This document shows, piece by piece, positions 36,719 to 44,462 of a stretch of 64,000 bases of DNA. The first letter of the stretch is position 1, and every line of letters begins with the position of its first letter. The position numbers and the translations under genes are program-made. The DNA is taken from contig NZ_JAEPBG010000003.1 of the NCBI RefSeq assembly GCF_016632335.1, positions 1 to 64,000 on the forward strand. The letters run 5' to 3'. The notes under the pieces were generated by a model. It did not search any database and was not told the DNA's origin. It worked only from the letters and a program-made list of their open reading frames with translations. Source of the stretch: Noviherbaspirillum pedocola (lineage in GTDB: Bacteria > Pseudomonadota > Gammaproteobacteria > Burkholderiales > Burkholderiaceae_D).

Positions 36719-37222
36719 CTATTTGCATTGCTGTTCCATCATCTCAAAGTGCCTTTGCCGCATTTCCGGCGTCATGTTTTTCATGTACTGGTTCATCATT
36801 GCGCTGCGGTCCTGCGGCGTCGCGTTCTTCATTTTTTCATGCAGGTCGCACATGGATTTCATATCCATTTGGCTGCCTTGGCCCATCATTCCGCCTTGTC
36901 CGCCGCCCATCATCCCGCCTTGACCGCCGCCCATCATTCCACCTTGTCCGCCGCCCATCATTCCACCTTGGCCACCACCCATCATTCCACCTTGGCCACC
37001 ACCCATCATCCCGCCTTGTCCGCCGGCGGCCCCTTGTTCCGGCGTGGCTGAGGGTTGTGCGGCAACACCTTGTGGGTGATGTGCCTGGTGTTCCTCTTGT
37101 GTTATGCCGCTTTGTGACGGCGTTTCCCGGGTTTGTTGCTGAGTCGCGGCACATCCTGCAAGTGCCGTCGCTGTGAGAAGGATGGCTATCAACGAGCTTG
37201 CTTTTTGCGATATGAGTTTCAT
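36719..37222 (-). CDS. Met/Gly/Gln-repeat lipoprotein, probable periplasmic metal binder
   Basis: 167 residues with a lipoprotein signal (ATALAGC, acylated Cys at 24). Residues 67-114 are six perfect copies of the octapeptide GGQGGMMG, a flexible array of twelve methionines. The C-terminal domain (MKSMCDLHEKMKNATPQDRS and onward) has two further cysteines and many Met residues. Methionine clusters bind Cu(I)/Ag(I), so a periplasmic copper buffer is the obvious inference. It is the first gene behind an FNR-type promoter. Confidence 0.8.
   Translation of the reverse strand: MKLISQKASSLIAILLTATALAGCAATQQQTRETPSQSGITQEEHQAHHPQGVAAQPSATPEQGAAGGQGGMMGGGQGGMMGGGQGGMMGGGQGGMMGGGQGGMMGGGQGGMMGQGSQMDMKSMCDLHEKMKNATPQDRSAMMNQYMKNMTPEMRQRHFEMMEQQCK
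36881..37024 (-). repeat. Six tandem 24-bp repeats inside the lipoprotein gene
   Basis: Six head-to-tail 24-bp units encode GGQGGMMG each. Units differ only at a few third positions, so the array probably expands and contracts by slippage in steps of eight codons without changing the frame. Confidence 0.85.
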
Positions 37223-37305
37223 TTGTGGCTCCCTAGAAACGGTAAATGACGGCAGGCATATTGCGATGCGCTGGGGTGCGCATACGGTGTTGAGAATGCA
37301 AATTT

Positions 37306-37347
37306 ATCCTATTAACCCGCTTGCCAAATTTGATTGATATGAATCAA
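37306..37347 (-). promoter_or_regulatory. FNR/ANR-type promoter of the lipoprotein-copA operon
   Basis: TTGATATGAATCAA (37334-37347) is a perfect TTGAT-N4-ATCAA FNR box. On the minus strand a -10-like TAGGAT (37311-37306) follows. This places transcription start near 37299 and the box centre at -41.5, the standard position of class II FNR-activated promoters. Confidence 0.65.
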
Positions 37348-37354
37348 ATTTGGC
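37323..37354. repeat. 13-bp perfect inverted repeat containing the FNR box
   Basis: GCCAAATTTGATT (37323-37335) and AATCAAATTTGGC (37342-37354) are exact reverse complements separated by 6 bases. The repeat lies between the SAM synthetase stop and the lipoprotein start. It may be a second operator overlapping the FNR box, or a hairpin ending the SAM synthetase transcript; no T-run follows it on the minus strand. Confidence 0.6.
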
Positions 37355-37390
37355 CGGAACGCTGAAAAGTAGTGGCCCACGGCTTACCTT

Positions 37391-38584
37391 TCAGAACAAA
37401 TGCACCTTGCCGTGTACCAGCTGTTCTGTCAGCTTGTTGAGCTGAGAAAAATACTGGTTCGTCATTTCCTCGATGCGTCTGGTCGTCTGCATGCCCAGCA
37501 GCATGTCCTTACGGACCACCTCTACCTCAACCAGCTGAGGAAGGTTGATGGGCTGTCCGATGCACGAAACAATCTGAACATTCGCTTCCAAGACGCAGGG
37601 TGCGCGCGATACCAATTCTCTTGCTATCTGGTCCGCGAGAACGTTGTAGATTTTGCCGACGTGGGTCACAGGGCATTTTCCAGCAGCGGCCTCAAGGGAC
37701 ATTGGTCGCGACGGCGTAATTAGGCGGCTAACGCGATTGCCACGTCCGACTTGGCCGTCGTCCCCGTGTTCTGCGCTCAGTCCACTAACGGTAAGGTAAA
37801 TACCACTCTCATCCTTGGACGCCGGGTCGTCAAGCGCGTTGAGACGGAGTGTTGCTGGGCAACCGAGTCGGTCAAGCAGCCACGCAGACATCGCATCCTT
37901 CATTGAGAAATAGTCACTGCAGCTTTCAACGTGCCGGTCTGTAACAGCCAGCGCAATCGTCAGGTTGACTTGCTCATCGAAGCGCACTCCCATCACCTTG
38001 AAGTCATCTCCGGCCACTGGGAATTCTTGGCGGAACAATGAAGAGCAGACCAATGAAGCAGTGTCGAGAACAGATTGTTCGAGCGAAGAGTACGGGGCAA
38101 AGCCTACGCCGAATGAGGTGTCGTTGGCCAAGGGCAGCTTGCCGGGCGCCGGCATGACACGGTCCAGGTTGGGGCTGGTGGTCCGAACTGCGGATTCGAT
38201 GGCGAACATGTCAATCGGACACCGGAGGGTTGTCGTCAAGTACTTCTTTGCCGCCGTGCAAACGACTTCTGACACGTCATCCTTCCCCGGAAGGGAAGCG
38301 GCCCGGCCGGCAACAATCAAGCGGACTTTCGCCGTTATTTCACCGCCGCCAAACTTGGGCTTGCTTTGGCCGCCAATCAGTAACGCCTTGTCGACGTTGT
38401 GGTGGCGAATCTCGCCATAGGTTTGCAGGTAGGCGGCGCATAGCGCGCGCGATACGGCTTCAGCGACGCCATCGCAGATGGTGTCGGGATGCCCAACCCC
38501 TTTATGTTCGCAAATTTCGCTGGGCAACTCCGCGTGCGGAGACTTCGAGAGCGTTACCCTGATATCCGATTGGCCCACCATCAC
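37391..38584 (-). CDS. Archaeal-type methionine adenosyltransferase (SAM synthetase)
   Basis: 397 residues. The sequence matches the archaeal AdoMet synthetase family (COG1812), not bacterial MetK: EHKGVGHPDTICDG near residue 27, LLIGGQSKPKFGGGEI near 70, NDTSFGVGFAPYS near 155 and SGLSAEHGDDGQVGRGNRV near 268. It makes SAM from methionine and ATP. Bacteria normally rely on MetK, so this is an accessory enzyme. A CueR-type promoter about 160 bp upstream points at it, suggesting expression under copper or silver stress. No signal peptide. Confidence 0.88.
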   Translation of the reverse strand: MMVGQSDIRVTLSKSPHAELPSEICEHKGVGHPDTICDGVAEAVSRALCAAYLQTYGEIRHHNVDKALLIGGQSKPKFGGGEITAKVRLIVAGRAASLPGKDDVSEVVCTAAKKYLTTTLRCPIDMFAIESAVRTTSPNLDRVMPAPGKLPLANDTSFGVGFAPYSSLEQSVLDTASLVCSSLFRQEFPVAGDDFKVMGVRFDEQVNLTIALAVTDRHVESCSDYFSMKDAMSAWLLDRLGCPATLRLNALDDPASKDESGIYLTVSGLSAEHGDDGQVGRGNRVSRLITPSRPMSLEAAAGKCPVTHVGKIYNVLADQIARELVSRAPCVLEANVQIVSCIGQPINLPQLVEVEVVRKDMLLGMQTTRRIEEMTNQYFSQLNKLTEQLVHGKVHLF

Positions 38585-38745
38585 GGTTCTCCAATACGTT
38601 CCATATCTGGATTTGCATAATCAACCTTGGCCTGGCGACGGGGCGATGTGAACCGCTCCATCGCGTTGCCGTCGGACAGCAGCGCTTATTGTTACCAGGT
38701 AACCGCTCTCACTAACTGCCGACTCTCCTTTTAGGATTCGATACC

Positions 38746-38776
38746 ACTGTAGACCTTTCTGCAATGGGAAGGTCAA
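38746..38776 (-). promoter_or_regulatory. CueR-type copper promoter reading into the SAM synthetase gene
   Basis: On the minus strand -35 TTGACC (38776-38771) and -10 TACAGT (38751-38746) are 19 bp apart, the overlong spacer of MerR-family promoters. The spacer carries the dyad ACCTTCCC and GAAAGGT, which fits the CueR operator. Transcription would start near 38739, leaving a leader of about 155 bases before the SAM synthetase ATG at 38584. Confidence 0.7.
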
Positions 38777-38814
38777 GTACTCGATGAAGAAATCGGCGCG
38801 TAGTCCTCCGGAAA

Positions 38815-39138
38815 TTACTGTTGCTTTTCTAGTTGGGTCACCGTCAGTTGGCCGTTCGGCTCCTCAGCGACGAAGTGAATTTTGTCGCCAACCTTCACTT
38901 GGTCGAGCATGCCGGCGTCCTTGACGCGAAAGACCATCGTCATTCCGTCCATGCCTAGGTTCTTGAGGGGGCCATGCTTTATGGTCATCTTGCCGGCGCT
39001 CTTGTCGACCTTCTTCACTTCTCCCGACGACATCGACGCATCCGCATTCGCAGTGCTTGGTGCGGACTCGGCGTAGACAGCGGTTGCTGACGACAGAACG
39101 AGGGAGGCGGCGAGTACAGCTTTTACGAGGGATTTCAT
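38815..39138 (-). CDS. cusF: CusF-like periplasmic copper-binding protein
   Basis: 107 residues with a Sec signal (cleavage probably after VYAES). The mature part is a small CusF-type OB domain with the Cu(I)/Ag(I) residues in order: KHGPLKNLGMDGMTMVFRV gives the His, the Met pair and the aromatic-neighbour position. It carries periplasmic Cu(I) to efflux pumps. The start at 39138 is preferred over 39162 as the first residue of the signal. It is the last gene of the copper operon transcribed from 44.3 kb. Confidence 0.88.
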   Translation of the reverse strand: MKSLVKAVLAASLVLSSATAVYAESAPSTANADASMSSGEVKKVDKSAGKMTIKHGPLKNLGMDGMTMVFRVKDAGMLDQVKVGDKIHFVAEEPNGQLTVTQLEKQQ

Positions 39139-39199
39139 ATGGATTCCTTTGCTGAGATTCATAACGAAGTAGATGTATGGAAAATGGGTTATGGGTACG

Positions 39200-40129
39200 T
39201 CAGGCAGATGGTGGAGCGCTATTGGTCAGAACCGCTGCTGCAGCGATGACAAGTAGTAAGGCGACGGATTCGATACGCAGAACCGTGACCACCATGCGAA
39301 GCCCACGGTTTGCCTTTTCTGCCGAGGACGTCTGCGAAAGAGCAGCCGGCAGGCCAAAGAACTTGTTGAAGCCACCGAGTGCTATCGAGACCAAGACGAA
39401 GCAGAGCTTGAACCCGAGGACATGCCCATAGTCGGCGTCCAGAAGGTCACGTGGGCTAGCAAGCACCCGGTAGGAGTTGTAGGCGCCGGTGGCCAGGATG
39501 CCGACCAAGGCGGCGGCTGCCCAATTTGACATCGACTTCAGGAAGGCAGCCCGCTCCAGAGACGGGGCCAACTCACTGGCCAGCATGCGGGGAACGACAA
39601 GCCAGCCCGCAACGAAAACAATGCCGGCCCAAAGTGACATGCACAGCAAGTGCAGCCACTCCACCAGAAGGGCGACGCTCAGGAATCCCTGTTCAAACGC
39701 GTGTCCGATAGTGACGCGAGCGGCAAACACAAGCAGCAGTAAGACTCCGATGCTTCCAACATAGCGCATGCCATTGCCAGATTGGCGTAAAGCCCAGTGG
39801 GCCAGCATGGCAACGGTGAGCAAGACGGCCGCGGCAACGCCTGCATGCCCGTAATGCGTCGACGTGAGCATCTCCTTGCAGGCGGGCCAGGCGGACAGCC
39901 AGGGAACATCTCCCATGGCTGACGATTCCGACCACAGCGACAGCAGGATACCGACCGCGCAGGCGACGAGGCCAGCCAGCATGGCGGGTGACAGCAGTCG
40001 CACTGCAGCCTTTTGCCAAGCCACCGTATGCTTCATCAGCCACAGCCGGGATGCCAGTACACCGGCTACCCAGGCAAGGCTGACGTTAATCAGCACCGTC
40101 GACGCGGTTTGCGGAAGCGTTGAGTCCAT
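39200..40129 (-). CDS. copD: Copper resistance protein CopD (inner membrane)
   Basis: 309 residues with about eight hydrophobic segments. Typical CopD features are the His residues in HYGHAGVAAAVLLTVAM, EWLHLLCMSLWAGIVFVAGW and NKFFGLPA near the C-terminus. CopD works with CopC in moving copper through the inner membrane. It follows copC after 3 bp on the minus strand and precedes cusF. Confidence 0.9.
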   Translation of the reverse strand: MDSTLPQTASTVLINVSLAWVAGVLASRLWLMKHTVAWQKAAVRLLSPAMLAGLVACAVGILLSLWSESSAMGDVPWLSAWPACKEMLTSTHYGHAGVAAAVLLTVAMLAHWALRQSGNGMRYVGSIGVLLLLVFAARVTIGHAFEQGFLSVALLVEWLHLLCMSLWAGIVFVAGWLVVPRMLASELAPSLERAAFLKSMSNWAAAALVGILATGAYNSYRVLASPRDLLDADYGHVLGFKLCFVLVSIALGGFNKFFGLPAALSQTSSAEKANRGLRMVVTVLRIESVALLLVIAAAAVLTNSAPPSA

Positions 40130-40132
40130 TCC

Positions 40133-40501
40133 TTACTTCACGGTGAAGGAGTAGTCGCCCTTGCGACGGTGGCCGTCATGGCCGACGGCGACGTATTCCA
40201 CCTTGTACTGGCCCGGCGTCAGCGCGGGTACGGCCAACTTCATGACGGAATGGTCGGTCGCATCCAGAGTCGCCTTCTGCGTTGTGACTTCCTTGCCCGT
40301 ACTGTCAACGAGCTTGGCATTGCTGAAAGCGGATTCCAGGTGCTCATTGAACTGAAGCGTGACTTCCTTCGGGGAGGAGGTCACTTCGGCGTCCTTCGCC
40401 GGTGTCGCGCTCTGGAGCGTGGCGTGCGCCCAAGCCGAGGACCCGGCCATGGCAGTCGCCGCGAACAGCATGGATAGAGCGTATTTTCGTACTGCTTTCA
40501 T
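40133..40501 (-). CDS. copC: Copper resistance protein CopC (periplasmic)
   Basis: 122 residues: Sec signal ending SSAWA, with His as the first mature residue (HATLQSATPAKDAEV), which is the N-terminal Cu(II) ligand of CopC. The C-terminal VGHDGHRRKGDYSFTVK contains the other His ligands. The Met-rich Cu(I) loop of plasmid CopC is absent, so it is a Cu(II)-only type. It lies between the multicopper oxidase gene and copD. Confidence 0.94.
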   Translation of the reverse strand: MKAVRKYALSMLFAATAMAGSSAWAHATLQSATPAKDAEVTSSPKEVTLQFNEHLESAFSNAKLVDSTGKEVTTQKATLDATDHSVMKLAVPALTPGQYKVEYVAVGHDGHRRKGDYSFTVK

Positions 40502-40528
40502 CTAAAAAACTCCTGTTACGGGTGAGGG

Positions 40529-41896
40529 TTAATGCTTATGTCCTTCTGGTTTGCGGACATTCAGTTCGACTCCCGGGGTGGAAGTGCTTGCCTGGGGAGC
40601 TTTGGGGGCCGTTGGGACGTCGCCCGTCCATTCGTAGGCGACGGTGCCCTTGGGATGCTTGTACCAACCGGGGTCCGAATAGTCCCCGGGCTTTTGGTCC
40701 TTCCGAACCTTCACGGTGGTGAACATGCCGCCCATCTCGACATTGCCGAACGGGCCTTCGCCGGTCATCATCGGCAGCGTGTTGTCCGGCAACGGCATCT
40801 CCATGCCATCCATGGCGCCACCTTTCTCGCCCATGGCCATGTAGTCGGGGACGAGCTTGTTGATTCGCTGAGCGATGCCTTTCTGGTCGACGCCTATCAT
40901 GGTCGGCACGGTGTGACCCATTGCATTCATCGTGTGATGCGACTTGTGGCAGTGGAAGGGCCAGTCGCCGGGCTCGTCGGCGATGAACTCCAGCGCGCGC
41001 ATCTGGCCAACACCAATGTCCATGGTCACCTCCGGCCAGCGTGCTTCCGGACGAATCCATCCTCCGTCAGTCCCGGTTATAAAAAACTCGTGTCCATGCA
41101 GATGGAACGGGTGGTTCGTCATCGTCAGATTGCCCATGCGGATGCGCACCCGGTCCCCCTGGCGCACATTCATTGAGTCAATACCGGGGAACACGCGGGT
41201 ATTGATGGTCCACAGGTTGAACTCGAGCATGGTGTTGACCTTGGGCGTGTAGCTGCCCGGCTCGATGTCGTAATTCCCGAGCAGGAAGACGAAGTCGCGC
41301 TCCACGCGCATGAAGTCCGGATTCTTCGGATGCGTGACCCAGAAGCCCATCAGGCCCATCGCCATCTGCACCATCTCATCCGCATGCGGGTGATACATGA
41401 AGGTGCCCGGGCGCTTTGCGACGAATTCGTAGACGAAGGTTTTGCCCGGCGGGATGCCGGGCTGGGTCAGACCGGTCACGCCATCCATGCCGTTCGGCAG
41501 GCGTTGGCCGTGCCAGTGGATGCTGTGGTGTTCTGGCAGCTTGTTGGTGACGAAGATGCGCACGCGGTCGCCTTCGACGACTTCGATGGTTGGGCCGGGC
41601 GACTGACCGTTGTAGCCCCACAGGTTGGCCTTCATGCCGGGTGCGATTTCACGCACCACTGGTTCAGCCACAAGGTGGAATTCCTTGATGCCATTGTTCA
41701 TCCGCCATGGCAGCGACCAGCCATTTAGCGTTACCACCGGGTGGTATGGGCGGCCGTTAGGCGGGGACAGCGGCGCCTGGGTAGCCGCGTTGTTCATCGA
41801 TACGGCTTCGGGCAACGAGGCGGCGCCGACGCGGCTGACAATACCGGCACCGACCATGGTAGCCGCTCCAGTGAGGAAATTTCTACGTGAAACCAT
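40529..41896 (-). CDS. Multicopper oxidase, Tat-exported (copper oxidase)
   Basis: 455 residues with a twin-arginine signal (SRRNFLTGAATMVGAG). All copper motifs are present: HSIHWHGQRLP near residue 115, YHPHADEM near 165, NHPFHLHGHEFF near 262 and HCHKSHHTMNAMGH near 315, giving T1, T2 and T3 sites. The region after residue 360 is Met-rich (MDGMEMPLPDNTLPMM). It probably oxidises Cu(I) to less toxic Cu(II) in the periplasm, as PcoA/CopA oxidases do. Confidence 0.92.
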   Translation of the reverse strand: MVSRRNFLTGAATMVGAGIVSRVGAASLPEAVSMNNAATQAPLSPPNGRPYHPVVTLNGWSLPWRMNNGIKEFHLVAEPVVREIAPGMKANLWGYNGQSPGPTIEVVEGDRVRIFVTNKLPEHHSIHWHGQRLPNGMDGVTGLTQPGIPPGKTFVYEFVAKRPGTFMYHPHADEMVQMAMGLMGFWVTHPKNPDFMRVERDFVFLLGNYDIEPGSYTPKVNTMLEFNLWTINTRVFPGIDSMNVRQGDRVRIRMGNLTMTNHPFHLHGHEFFITGTDGGWIRPEARWPEVTMDIGVGQMRALEFIADEPGDWPFHCHKSHHTMNAMGHTVPTMIGVDQKGIAQRINKLVPDYMAMGEKGGAMDGMEMPLPDNTLPMMTGEGPFGNVEMGGMFTTVKVRKDQKPGDYSDPGWYKHPKGTVAYEWTGDVPTAPKAPQASTSTPGVELNVRKPEGHKH

Positions 41897-41908
41897 TGCT
41901 AATCCCTT

Positions 41909-43330
41909 CTAGTCTTGTGCCTGTGCTTGCCCGGAAGCCGAGCTGCTTATTGAAGTCGAGCCGCCGACGCCGTTGCCATTGATGGCCGCTTCGAGGTTGG
42001 TCTCTGCTATCCAGAAATCTCGTTGGGCCTGGATGGCGCCATTGACGCTGCCGACCTGAGAACGGGCGTCCGTAAGCAGCTCAAACACGCTGGCCAGCAT
42101 GCCGTTGTAGCGGAGCAGAACTTCGTCGGAAATCCGCTTGCGCAGAGGGACAACTTCGTCGCGATAGTGCTTGGCAATGTCGTAGCTGGTTCGATATGCG
42201 GAGTAGGCTTCCCGGACTTCCGAGCGGGCGCGGACGGCGGTGTCCGCCGTTCTTTGCACGGCTTGCATGTAAGTCGCCTCGGCGCGGGCAGTGCGGGCGC
42301 TGCCCCAGTCGAAAATCGGCAGTTCCAGCGAAATCTCGTAGCCGTTCTCGCGCGGAGCGCCGGTCTGGCTCTTGTTGATGTAGCCGGCCTCGAACACGTT
42401 GATGAAGCGTGTTGCCTTGGTCAGTCCCAGCGCACTGGCGGTGGCTTCCGTGCTGCGTTTGGCCGTCTGCACGTCAAGGCGCTGCTGCATGGCCCGCGTT
42501 TCGATGTCGGTTACTTCGTTTGGCGCCTTGGGCAGGTCTGGCAGACGGTCGGGGATTTTGTAGTCGGTTGCAGCCGTGCCCCATAAGCCAAGCAGGCGGG
42601 TGAGCTGCTCGCGCGCGGCTACGGCGTTGTGTCGGGCACGGGCGAGCTGAGTGGTCGCATCCGCATAAAAAGCTTGTTCGCGTGCTTGGTCGAGCTTGCT
42701 CCAGTTGCCGACGTGGCTCATGCGTTGCGCGAGTTCGGCGCTGGCCTGGGCCGCATTGGCTACTTGCTCAGCATATTGCACCGACTGCTGGGCGGCGACG
42801 GCATTGAAATAAGCTCGTCGGGTGTCGGCCGCCAGCTGCACCGCCTGAGCAGCCGCAAAAAGCTTCGCCTGCTCGAAGCGTCGGCTTTCGATGCCGGTGC
42901 GCGCCGGCAGTGTCAGCAAGCCAATGAAGTCGAACATGACGCTGCGGTCGATTTCGATGTCGTCACCGCCGCGTAGGCGGGAAAAGGAAAATCCCGGATT
43001 TCTGAGTCGACCGGCCTGGACCAGATTCGCTTCGGCGATGCCCAGTTCGGCGAAGGAGGCTTGGAGCCCCTTGTTGTTGGCCAAGGCAATCTGGACTGCG
43101 GAGTCCGGAGTGAGCGGTTTTTGCAGAAGCTGGTTCACCGTTTGCTGGACTTCGGCAACGTCGTCGGCTGACTTCTCGCGCTGCACCGTTTGTCCGGTGC
43201 GCGCCTTGGTCATGGCGGACACTGAATCCAGTCCGCCATCCTTCGAAAACGTTGCGCAGCCCGTCAGAATGAAGGCTGACAACGCAATGGCCAGCGGGTT
43301 TGCCAGGACCAATTTTTGTTTGATGGGCAT
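41909..43330 (-). CDS. TolC-family outer membrane lipoprotein of the copper operon
   Basis: 473 residues with a lipoprotein signal (FILTGCATFSKDG) and two outer-membrane efflux protein repeats with long coiled coils (LANNKGLQASFAELGIAEAN, AYSAYRTSYDIAKHY). It would form an outer membrane channel. No RND or MFP gene is in this operon, so it may serve the CopCD/oxidase system directly or pair with the czc or cus pumps. It is 12 bp from the oxidase gene. Confidence 0.88.
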   Translation of the reverse strand: MPIKQKLVLANPLAIALSAFILTGCATFSKDGGLDSVSAMTKARTGQTVQREKSADDVAEVQQTVNQLLQKPLTPDSAVQIALANNKGLQASFAELGIAEANLVQAGRLRNPGFSFSRLRGGDDIEIDRSVMFDFIGLLTLPARTGIESRRFEQAKLFAAAQAVQLAADTRRAYFNAVAAQQSVQYAEQVANAAQASAELAQRMSHVGNWSKLDQAREQAFYADATTQLARARHNAVAAREQLTRLLGLWGTAATDYKIPDRLPDLPKAPNEVTDIETRAMQQRLDVQTAKRSTEATASALGLTKATRFINVFEAGYINKSQTGAPRENGYEISLELPIFDWGSARTARAEATYMQAVQRTADTAVRARSEVREAYSAYRTSYDIAKHYRDEVVPLRKRISDEVLLRYNGMLASVFELLTDARSQVGSVNGAIQAQRDFWIAETNLEAAINGNGVGGSTSISSSASGQAQAQD

Positions 43331-43339
43331 ACTGTTCCC

Positions 43340-43762
43340 TTAGTGATGGTGGCTGCTATGGCTCGCTTCGGGAGCCGGCTGCGAAGCGCTCGAATTCGTT
43401 GTGGTGGCTTCATTGCTCATGCCGGGCATCGCCATATGGCTGCCATGAGCAGCATGCGGGTCATTTTGAGAAGTGCCCGAGGCCGCCTTAGGGGAGTGAT
43501 GGTCCATGCCAGGCATGGCCATGCCGCCATGGCCGGCATGCGTACCCTGACTTGCGACTTCCTCATTGGCAGAACGCCATGCAGTATCCGGGGTGGCCTG
43601 CTCTTCAGGAGAAGCCTGATAGGTTTTGAATGCCGAAACGTAGCTGGACGCCGGCACTGGAGCGCCAGGGTCTGCCGGGTTGGCTTGTTGAACTTGTTGC
43701 GCGATAGCGACCGCTGGCAGCAATGCCATGATGGCCACCTTGGGCCAATATGCAAACGACAT
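43340..43762 (-). CDS. His/Met-rich exported protein of the copper operon (140 aa)
   Basis: An N-terminal signal (IMALLPAVAIAQ) precedes a low-complexity mature part with repeated Met/His motifs: GHGGMAMPGMDHHS, HGSHMAMPGM and a C-terminal SHSSHHH. These motifs bind Cu(I) or Cu(II). GAGG lies 5 bases before the ATG. I know no named family; a periplasmic copper sponge is the likely role. Confidence 0.75.
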   Translation of the reverse strand: MSFAYWPKVAIMALLPAVAIAQQVQQANPADPGAPVPASSYVSAFKTYQASPEEQATPDTAWRSANEEVASQGTHAGHGGMAMPGMDHHSPKAASGTSQNDPHAAHGSHMAMPGMSNEATTTNSSASQPAPEASHSSHHH

Positions 43763-43865
43763 GATTACCTCGAAATCGATGGGGCAGGCGTGCGAACACG
43801 CGCGAACCGTACCGAGGCTGAGAAGCTGGACGAACTCCGTCCAGCGTACTTAGCTCAGTACGCGA

Positions 43866-44282
43866 TTAAGCGGTAATGCGTTTGGGAGGACGTTCAAGGC
43901 CGGCCGGGATGAATCCGGTGACCAATGGAGATGGGGGGAGAACTACAGCGAAAGAGTCGGCGCGGGTTGGACTCAGAAGCAAAGCAGAGGGCGGAGCGAC
44001 AGCGCCCACGCAGCAGCTTGCACACGCGCTGCAGGTGGTGTGCTTGTGCTTGGTGCCGTGCGAATGGTCTGTTGACGTATGAGACATTATCGCCGCATGT
44101 ACGTCATCAATGGCGTACTGAGACATCGCCTTGTCATCGTGACCATGAGTAGCCATCGCTGTTGCTGGTGAAGCGCCGTGCTCCTCAGGACTGCATGCCG
44201 ACTGCGCTACGGCTGCCATCGCTTGGAAGGGCAGCGCAGCCATCAATAGCCAGAGCAGCAATGTCTTGAGGAGACGGGTCAT
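43866..44282 (-). CDS. DUF2946-like exported Cys/His protein, first gene of the copper operon
   Basis: 138 residues with a Sec signal (LLLWLLMAALPFQAMA), a His-rich centre (HSHGTKHKHTTCSACASCC) and a proline-rich C-terminus. The C-x2-C-x2-CC cluster could bind copper. Similar CzcI/CopI-like proteins head metal efflux operons. It begins about 45 bases after the predicted start of transcription from the CueR-type promoter. Confidence 0.75.
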   Translation of the reverse strand: MTRLLKTLLLWLLMAALPFQAMAAVAQSACSPEEHGASPATAMATHGHDDKAMSQYAIDDVHAAIMSHTSTDHSHGTKHKHTTCSACASCCVGAVAPPSALLLSPTRADSFAVVLPPSPLVTGFIPAGLERPPKRITA

Positions 44283-44332
44283 TTCGCTAGTTTAACATTC
44301 CATGAAACATTTTTCTTGCAACGCCGGTATGG

Positions 44333-44363
44333 ATTCTCGGGCTTCCCACTGAAGGAAGGTCAA
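44333..44363 (-). promoter_or_regulatory. CueR-type promoter of the copper operon
   Basis: On the minus strand -35 TTGACC (44363-44358) and -10 GAGAAT (44338-44333) are separated by 19 bp. The spacer contains ACCTTCC and GGAAGCC, the CueR-like dyad with one mismatch. It reads into the DUF2946-TolC-oxidase-copCD-cusF operon. Confidence 0.65.
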
Positions 44364-44462
44364 GGACATTCTTCGACCGGCTAGAGTCCAGAAGAGTTCC
44401 GATATGGAATATTGTCCATGTGCAGTAAGCAAGGACGTCACTTCCACTTTGTTCCAAAACTG

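Noticed and set aside
36881..37024. CRISPR-like regularly spaced 24-bp repeats
   Set aside because: They are contiguous, without unique spacers, keep an open frame and encode GGQGGMMG repeats in a lipoprotein; no cas genes are near.
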